This document shows positions 14,173-18,522 of a stretch of 18,522 bases of DNA, one piece after another. The number at the start of each line of letters is the position of its first letter. The stretch's first letter is position 1. The notes under the pieces were generated by a model that was given only the letters and a program-made list of their open reading frames with translations, searched no databases and was not told the origin of the DNA. Position numbers and translations under genes: made by a program. This stretch comes from DTKY01 sp037440765 (lineage in GTDB: Bacteria; Acidobacteriota; Terriglobia; Bryobacterales; Bryobacteraceae): positions 1-18,522 of the forward strand of contig JBBITL010000081.1 of assembly GCA_037440765.1 (NCBI GenBank), in the 5' to 3' direction.

Positions 14173-17100
14173 CCAGGGTACAACGAAGCGTCAGAACTGG
14201 AACCGCAGCGTCATGGCCAACTGCCGCGGACTGCGGGTCGAAGTGAAGCGGCCCAGCAGGTTGTTGCTCTGCGTCAGCACTCCCCTCTGCCAGTCGGGGA
14301 GATTGTACTGAATCGTGCTGTTGACTCCGTTGAACTGCGTGTGGTTCCAGATGTTGTAAGCCTCGGCGCGGAACGTCAGGGTCCTGCGCTCGGTCACCCT
14401 GAAATTCCTGGCCAGGGTAAGGTCCCAGTTGTTGATCCGCATCGGGATGGTGATCAGACTGCCCGCCCCGGCGTTGCCGAAGCAGCCCATGTTCTGGTTG
14501 GTCCAACCGCAAGGCGTCGGAATCATGAAAGGCTGCCAGTCGAACGAAGCGTACTGGTTCGGCTTGTCAAGCACCTCGCCCGTATTGGTCAGGTACCTGC
14601 CGGAGGCGTTGCCGAGCACCAGCATCCGGGCGCCCTCGAAGGAGCCGGTAAAGTTCGGCCCCGGGTTGTTCGTCGTGGTCCCCGTGAAGGAGATGCCGGG
14701 CACCCCGATGCGGCTGTAGCTGTGCAGCGTGGTGATGCCGGAGATCGTCCAGTTGTCCGTCACCCAGCCCAACGGCCGGATGTTGAACCGCCTTCCGAGT
14801 CCCGGAATCTCATAGATGTAGTTGACCACCAGCACCTGGGGCGCGCCGCTGTACGACGGCCCTTTGGTCCGCTGGAAGAAGAAGGGATTGTCGTACGGGC
14901 TGGGGTTCCCGTAGGACATGATCTTGTGCCACGTGTAAGCCAGTCCGTAGGAGAGCCCCCGGCTCATGTTGCGCCGCACGGATACCTGCAACGCGTGGTA
15001 GTTGCTGGAACCCGAGAATGTGTTCATGGTGATGGCGCCCAGGCCCGCCAGCGGGCGGTAAAAGTTGTTGTTCAGGTGCTTGCCTGACTGGCCCGGCGCG
15101 ATGTGGGCCGCCTGCGGGTTGTAGTACGCCGGATTGTACTCGGCGTACATCGGCGGCTCGTTCAGCCGCTCCGTTACGAGCGTGTTGCGCCGCAGGTTGA
15201 TGACGTAGCCCGCGTCCACCACCGTTCCGAAACCGAGGTTCTGCTGGATGCTGAAGTTCCCGTTCACCGAGGCTTCGTACTTCTGCCTCCCCACTATCGA
15301 TCCGGAACTGATCGGCACGACCGCCGCGCGGTCGGCGAAGGCCGGCAGTGCGGAGATGTTCCCGTAATACACCTGCCGGTTGTAGGCCGAAGGCGGATTG
15401 CCTCCGAACCCCATGATCTGGTTTCCGTCGCCCCGGTTGAAGGTCTGTCCAACTCCGGTCCGGATGGCCGTCTTTCCGTTGCCGAACACGTCCCAGGCCA
15501 GACCGGCGCGAATGCCCGGAGCCAGGAACGGCACCGTGAACAACGTCAGCGGAACGTTCGGATTCTTCCCGTCAGCCACCTGCATGCCGTTGAAGTAGTT
15601 CGGCGCCGTGGCATACCCGCCGGCCGTGAACGGGACAAACGTATTGGCCAGCGCGTTGAAGGTCTCCACCCTCGTCACCGGGTCGTAGGCCACCGATGAC
15701 CCTGCCCTGAACGCCGGATTGGCGCCGGTCGCCAGCGCCGGGTAGTACAGCCTCCCGGCCTTGGCCGGATCGTACGTGGACCCCACCCAGACCGCCGAGT
15801 AGTGATTCAGGTTCTCCTGAGGCTTCAGGTGATAGAAGCGGACCCCAAGGTCCAGCGTCAGCCGCCGGTTCACGCGCCAGTTGTCCTGCACGAAAAACTC
15901 GACGCTTGTAAACCAGTAGTCGCCGATGACGCGGTTACCTTCCTGGTAGGTCTGGAACTGCCCGATCCAGGCGTTGGCGAAACCGTTGTTGGTGTCCTGC
16001 GGAAACGCCGTGGCGTTGCCGAAGGCGTAATTCCCCAGGTAGTTGGGGCCGGCCTGCTGCCACTTGCCCGTCCGCTCGTAGTAGACGCCACTCTTGAAGC
16101 TGTGCCGCCCGCGCACGTAGCTCACGCTGTTGCTGAAGCTGTAGATGTCGTTCCAGTTGGTGTAGGGACGCGTCTGGCTGAAGCCGCTTTGGGTGGCCGT
16201 GGGGGCCCCGAAGCTGACAATCGGCACGTAGACGGCGTAGTTCTGCGAGCCCGGCGACAGAGTCGGCCGCTTCAGATTCTGATCCTTGATGAAGTTCGGG
16301 TCCTTCGCAAAGTCGTTCCAGGAGGGCGGATTGCCCATGTTCTTCCGGTCAAGCTGCGAAGGGTCGCTTGCATACCAGTTCCAACTGTTCCAGCTCTTGC
16401 CGAAGGTGAATTCGTTCACCATCGACGGCGTGATCGTGTAGGTGATCCCCACCGAGTAGCCGTGGCCCGGGTTGGGAGCGTGCTCGGTGTACGGCGCCCA
16501 TTCCCCCTTGGCGTTCTTGAGCATCATGCCGAGGCTGGTGCCCTTCCGCAGATCGTAATCCCGGATGAAGCGGAACGAACCGGTCAGCTTCGACGTCAGG
16601 TAGGTGTCGAACCGGATCACGTCGTTGCGCCGCGGATACTCCATGGTGTACTCGCTGCGGTGATTCCGGCGGTTGATCTGGGCCTGATCCGTCTCCGTGT
16701 AGCACCCCGTGGCGTTGCCGTTGAGATCGCAGCGGTTAGGCAGCGGGAGGAAGTTCAGAATCCCCTGGCCCGCCGCCGCCGAGGCCGCGTCCCGGTAGAA
16801 GGCGGCGTTCATCCTGTTGCCCGGAATGGGCACGCGCGTGGCCGGGGCCGGCACGTTCGGATCAAACAGCGTGATCAGCGCGCCGTTGTTGTTCAGGCTC
16901 TGCGAGAAGTCGCCCGTCCTCTCCAGCGCGGTCGGAACGTTGTAGTAGTTGATCGAGGTCGAGGGCCTCTGCTTGGTGTACTCCTGCGACGCGAAGAAGA
17001 AGAACCGCTGCTTCTCCTTGTTGAAGACCTTCGGGATGTAGACCGGTCCGCCCACGCCGAAACCGTAGACGTTGAAGCGGTACAAGCTGCGGGCGTTGCC

Positions 17101-17819
17101 CTCGAAGTTGTTGAAGTAGCTGTTGGCGTTCCAGCTCTCGTGCCGCTTGGTGTACCACATGCTGCCGCGGAACTGCTGGCCGCCACTCCTGGTTACGACA
17201 CTGATCTGGCCGCCCGACATCCGCCCGTACTCCGCCTGGTAGTTGGTCGTCAGCACCCGGATTTCGGAAATCGCGTCCATATTGGGCTGGTAGTGGCTGG
17301 TGCTGTTCGAGCCGGTGTCCAGGTTGGCCACGCCGTCCACCGTGAAGTTGTTCCTGTTGGTGCCGCCTCCGCTCACGTTGACGCCGCCGATGGAGCTCAC
17401 GCTGGTGGTTTCCGCGGTGCTCGTGCTCACCACACCAGGTATGGTGTTCAGCAGCGCCATCAGGTCGCGCCCGCGAAGCGCGATCATCAGCAACTGCTCG
17501 CCGGATACCAGCGACGACCTCTCGCTCGAGGCCGTCTGCACCGGCGTGGCCTCGGCGGTCACCGAAATCTGGTCGGAGGTGGCCCCGATCATGAGGCTGA
17601 TCCGGCCCAACTCGCGCAACTCGCTGCTTGCAAGATGGATGTCCCGCTGCTGGTAGCTCCTGAAGCCCGGCGCCTTGATGGTGACGGTGTAGGTGCTCGC
17701 CGGGATGCTCATGAAACGGAATAGCCCGACCTCGTTGGACTTGACCTCGCGCACGTATCCCGTCGACTGGTCGGTGAGCTGGACCTCGGCGCCCGGGATG
17801 ATCGCGTCAGCCGGATCCG
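14147..17819. repeat. Long direct repeat, copy 2 (receptor body)
   Basis: Partner of 10181-13853, offset 3,966 bp. The 293 bp between the repeats (13854-14146) hold the diverged 5' end and control region of copy 1 and the T tract of the copy-2 terminator. The corresponding stretch after this copy (17820-18112) is about 85% alike through the coding start and Shine-Dalgarno site and then unrelated. This is not a simple tandem duplication of the whole 3,966-bp unit. Confidence 0.93.
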
Positions 17820-17922
17820 CGACCGTGCCCACGATGCTGCTCGACACAATCTGGGCCGACGCGCTCAGACAAAACAATAAGAGGATGCAAAGCGCTTGCA
17901 TCCCTGTTTTCTTCACTGACAT
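14191..17922 (-). CDS. TonB-dependent receptor, Oar-like, copy 2
   Basis: A 1,243-residue outer-membrane receptor whose mature part is practically the same as copy 1: the two match at every residue from 36 to 1243. The signal peptide differs (MSVKKTGMQALCILLLFCLSASAQ against MSVKRTGMHMACILVLFCLSASAQ), and residues 25, 34 and 35 are I, V and A rather than V, I and T. The domain order is the same: signal peptide, regulatory-like sandwich (28-115), plug region, long beta barrel, terminal Phe. GGGAGGGTC provides a good ribosome site. It has its own sigma-70-like promoter at 18040-18068 and its own strong terminator, so it is predicted to be a single-gene unit. The ligand is unknown. Confidence 0.95.
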   Translation of the reverse strand: MSVKKTGMQALCILLLFCLSASAQIVSSSIVGTVADPADAIIPGAEVQLTDQSTGYVREVKSNEVGLFRFMSIPASTYTVTIKAPGFRSYQQRDIHLASSELRELGRISLMIGATSDQISVTAEATPVQTASSERSSLVSGEQLLMIALRGRDLMALLNTIPGVVSTSTAETTSVSSIGGVNVSGGGTNRNNFTVDGVANLDTGSNSTSHYQPNMDAISEIRVLTTNYQAEYGRMSGGQISVVTRSGGQQFRGSMWYTKRHESWNANSYFNNFEGNARSLYRFNVYGFGVGGPVYIPKVFNKEKQRFFFFASQEYTKQRPSTSINYYNVPTALERTGDFSQSLNNNGALITLFDPNVPAPATRVPIPGNRMNAAFYRDAASAAAGQGILNFLPLPNRCDLNGNATGCYTETDQAQINRRNHRSEYTMEYPRRNDVIRFDTYLTSKLTGSFRFIRDYDLRKGTSLGMMLKNAKGEWAPYTEHAPNPGHGYSVGITYTITPSMVNEFTFGKSWNSWNWYASDPSQLDRKNMGNPPSWNDFAKDPNFIKDQNLKRPTLSPGSQNYAVYVPIVSFGAPTATQSGFSQTRPYTNWNDIYSFSNSVSYVRGRHSFKSGVYYERTGKWQQAGPNYLGNYAFGNATAFPQDTNNGFANAWIGQFQTYQEGNRVIGDYWFTSVEFFVQDNWRVNRRLTLDLGVRFYHLKPQENLNHYSAVWVGSTYDPAKAGRLYYPALATGANPAFRAGSSVAYDPVTRVETFNALANTFVPFTAGGYATAPNYFNGMQVADGKNPNVPLTLFTVPFLAPGIRAGLAWDVFGNGKTAIRTGVGQTFNRGDGNQIMGFGGNPPSAYNRQVYYGNISALPAFADRAAVVPISSGSIVGRQKYEASVNGNFSIQQNLGFGTVVDAGYVINLRRNTLVTERLNEPPMYAEYNPAYYNPQAAHIAPGQSGKHLNNNFYRPLAGLGAITMNTFSGSSNYHALQVSVRRNMSRGLSYGLAYTWHKIMSYGNPSPYDNPFFFQRTKGPSYSGAPQVLVVNYIYEIPGLGRRFNIRPLGWVTDNWTISGITTLHSYSRIGVPGISFTGTTTNNPGPNFTGSFEGARMLVLGNASGRYLTNTGEVLDKPNQYASFDWQPFMIPTPCGWTNQNMGCFGNAGAGSLITIPMRINNWDLTLARNFRVTERRTLTFRAEAYNIWNHTQFNGVNSTIQYNLPDWQRGVLTQSNNLLGRFTSTRSPRQLAMTLRFQF

Positions 17923-18039
17923 AAGCTGACCCTCCCGCTCAAATCCTGCGTTGCGTTACAAAGCCGCACTCTATTTGGAATGCCCGCCTCCATGCGGCAA
18001 GCGCCCCTTCAGGCTTCGGCTGCGAAAAAACCCCAGATG

Positions 18040-18068
18040 TTTATATCACAAGTCCCCGGAGATTGCAA
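18040..18068 (-). promoter_or_regulatory. Sigma-70-like promoter of receptor copy 2
   Basis: Read on the minus strand, TTGCAA (18068-18063) and TATAAA (18045-18040) are separated by exactly 17 bp, a good housekeeping-sigma promoter. It would give a leader of about 110 nt before the ATG at 17922. The region upstream (about 18063-18148) is much richer in A and T than the rest of the window, which could act as an UP-like element. No comparable -35/-10 pair precedes copy 1. The leader (17923-18035) has no obvious riboswitch or hairpin that I could recognise. Confidence 0.55.
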
Positions 18069-18134
18069 AAACTACTTTACGATATTGTTATTAAGTTACA
18101 TACACCACCAGCAGCTAGGGGATTAACGCCCGTA

Positions 18135-18164
18135 AATCAAAACAATCCAAGCCCCGGGAGGCTT
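18135..18164 (-). terminator. Possible intrinsic terminator of the Gfo/Idh/MocA gene
   Basis: Directly after the stop codon, the minus strand can pair AAGCC (18164-18160) with GGCTT (18153-18149) around a short C/G loop. GGATTGTTTTGATTT follows. The stem is short and the T run is interrupted, so this is a moderate candidate. It would separate the oxidoreductase gene from receptor copy 2. Confidence 0.45.
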
Positions 18165-18165
18165 T

Positions 18166-18522
18166 CTAAATCTTGACGTCCCACCCCTTGCGGTAGGTGG
18201 GCCTAACCCATCGCATGACCTGCTTGCCGTTGGTGAACTCGCCGCGGGCGTTGTTCCACATGAGCCGGCCCTCGGTGTGGATTGCAGCGGACCCCAGCAC
18301 CAGCCACTCGGTGTAGGGCCCGGCGATTGAAAAACTGGAGCAGGCTGGAGCTCCGCCCTTGCAGGCCCGGATCCAGTCGCGCTGGTGTCCCGGCGAGCGT
18401 TGCAGGTAGGGCGTTGGCAGCCGGTACTCGGCCCACCTTGAGCCCGGCAGCAGGCCCACGCCCTCGCCTCGGCCACTGGTCCCCAGGTAGCCCTTGGACC
18501 CCACGAAGATGCAGTTGTAGCC
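18166..18522 (-). CDS. Gfo/Idh/MocA family oxidoreductase, C-terminal part (runs off the right edge)
   Basis: The visible 118 residues form the C-terminus; the frame is open to the window edge and stops at TAG 18168-18166. GYNCIFVGSKGYLGT at the edge, then SPGHQRDWIRACKGG, AGPYTEWLVLGSAAIHTEGRLMWNNARGEFTN and RPTYRKGWDVKI, match the C-terminal domain of large Gfo/Idh/MocA-type proteins common in acidobacteria and planctomycetes. Intact members bind NAD(P) through an N-terminal Rossmann domain and act on sugars or related polyols. That domain is outside the window, so neither the cofactor motif, a signal peptide nor the substrate can be judged. An internal GTG at 18504 is not the start, because homologous sequence continues upstream of it. 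Confidence 0.85.
   Translation of the reverse strand, partial: GYNCIFVGSKGYLGTSGRGEGVGLLPGSRWAEYRLPTPYLQRSPGHQRDWIRACKGGAPACSSFSIAGPYTEWLVLGSAAIHTEGRLMWNNARGEFTNGKQVMRWVRPTYRKGWDVKI

Noticed and set aside
10181..18112. A composite transposon or insertion sequence carrying the receptor genes
   Set aside because: No transposase gene, terminal inverted repeats or target-site duplication flank the repeats. The repeat borders fall inside a gene and at a terminator.

Overview
The window looks like an 18.5-kb piece of a GC-rich acidobacterial chromosome, most likely of the Solibacter/Bryobacter type. This is an inference from gene content: two very large Oar-like TonB-dependent receptors (1,243 aa each) with an N-terminal carboxypeptidase-regulatory-like domain, a Gfo/Idh/MocA-type oxidoreductase, and GC-rich housekeeping genes. 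No rRNA, tRNA or CRISPR array was seen.

Layout. Positions 1-345 are a small insertion-sequence graveyard: a probable IS66 TnpB tail and the C-terminal tail of an IS110-family transposase, both on the + strand. Next is a housekeeping block. A TIGR01777-type NAD(P)-binding epimerase-like gene (+) ends 2 bp from the end of a convergent biosynthetic arginine decarboxylase gene, speA (-). A minimal-zincin metallopeptidase (-) sits just upstream of speA. Divergent from it is a cmk-lysC pair (+), cytidylate kinase and aspartate kinase, coupled by a 4-nt overlap with a TTG start. A short palindrome separates lysC from a minus-strand glycan-type cluster, transcribed asnB-like amidotransferase, then family-4-type glycosyltransferase, then DegT/DnrJ-type sugar aminotransferase. 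Positions 10181-18112 hold two tandem minus-strand receptor genes. The right edge holds the C-terminal 118 residues of a Gfo/Idh/MocA family protein (-).

The most unusual feature is the receptor pair. From a terminator hairpin to about codon 35, the two genes appear identical over about 3.67 kb at a constant offset of 3,966 bp, and their proteins match exactly from residue 36 to the end. The first 35 codons differ at 8 residues, homology continues only through the Shine-Dalgarno site, and the promoter regions are unrelated. This is what gene conversion, or a very recent homologous replacement, between older paralogs would leave. The result is one mature receptor under two different promoters and signal peptides. 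The copies also differ at their 3' ends. The upstream copy (14191-17922) has a textbook intrinsic terminator with an 8-nt T tract. The copy next to asnB keeps the hairpin but not the T tract, so it may read through into the glycan genes.

I did not find a clearly new multi-gene defence or mobile system. The duplicated receptor locus, its two control regions and its link to the glycan cluster are the parts worth following up.
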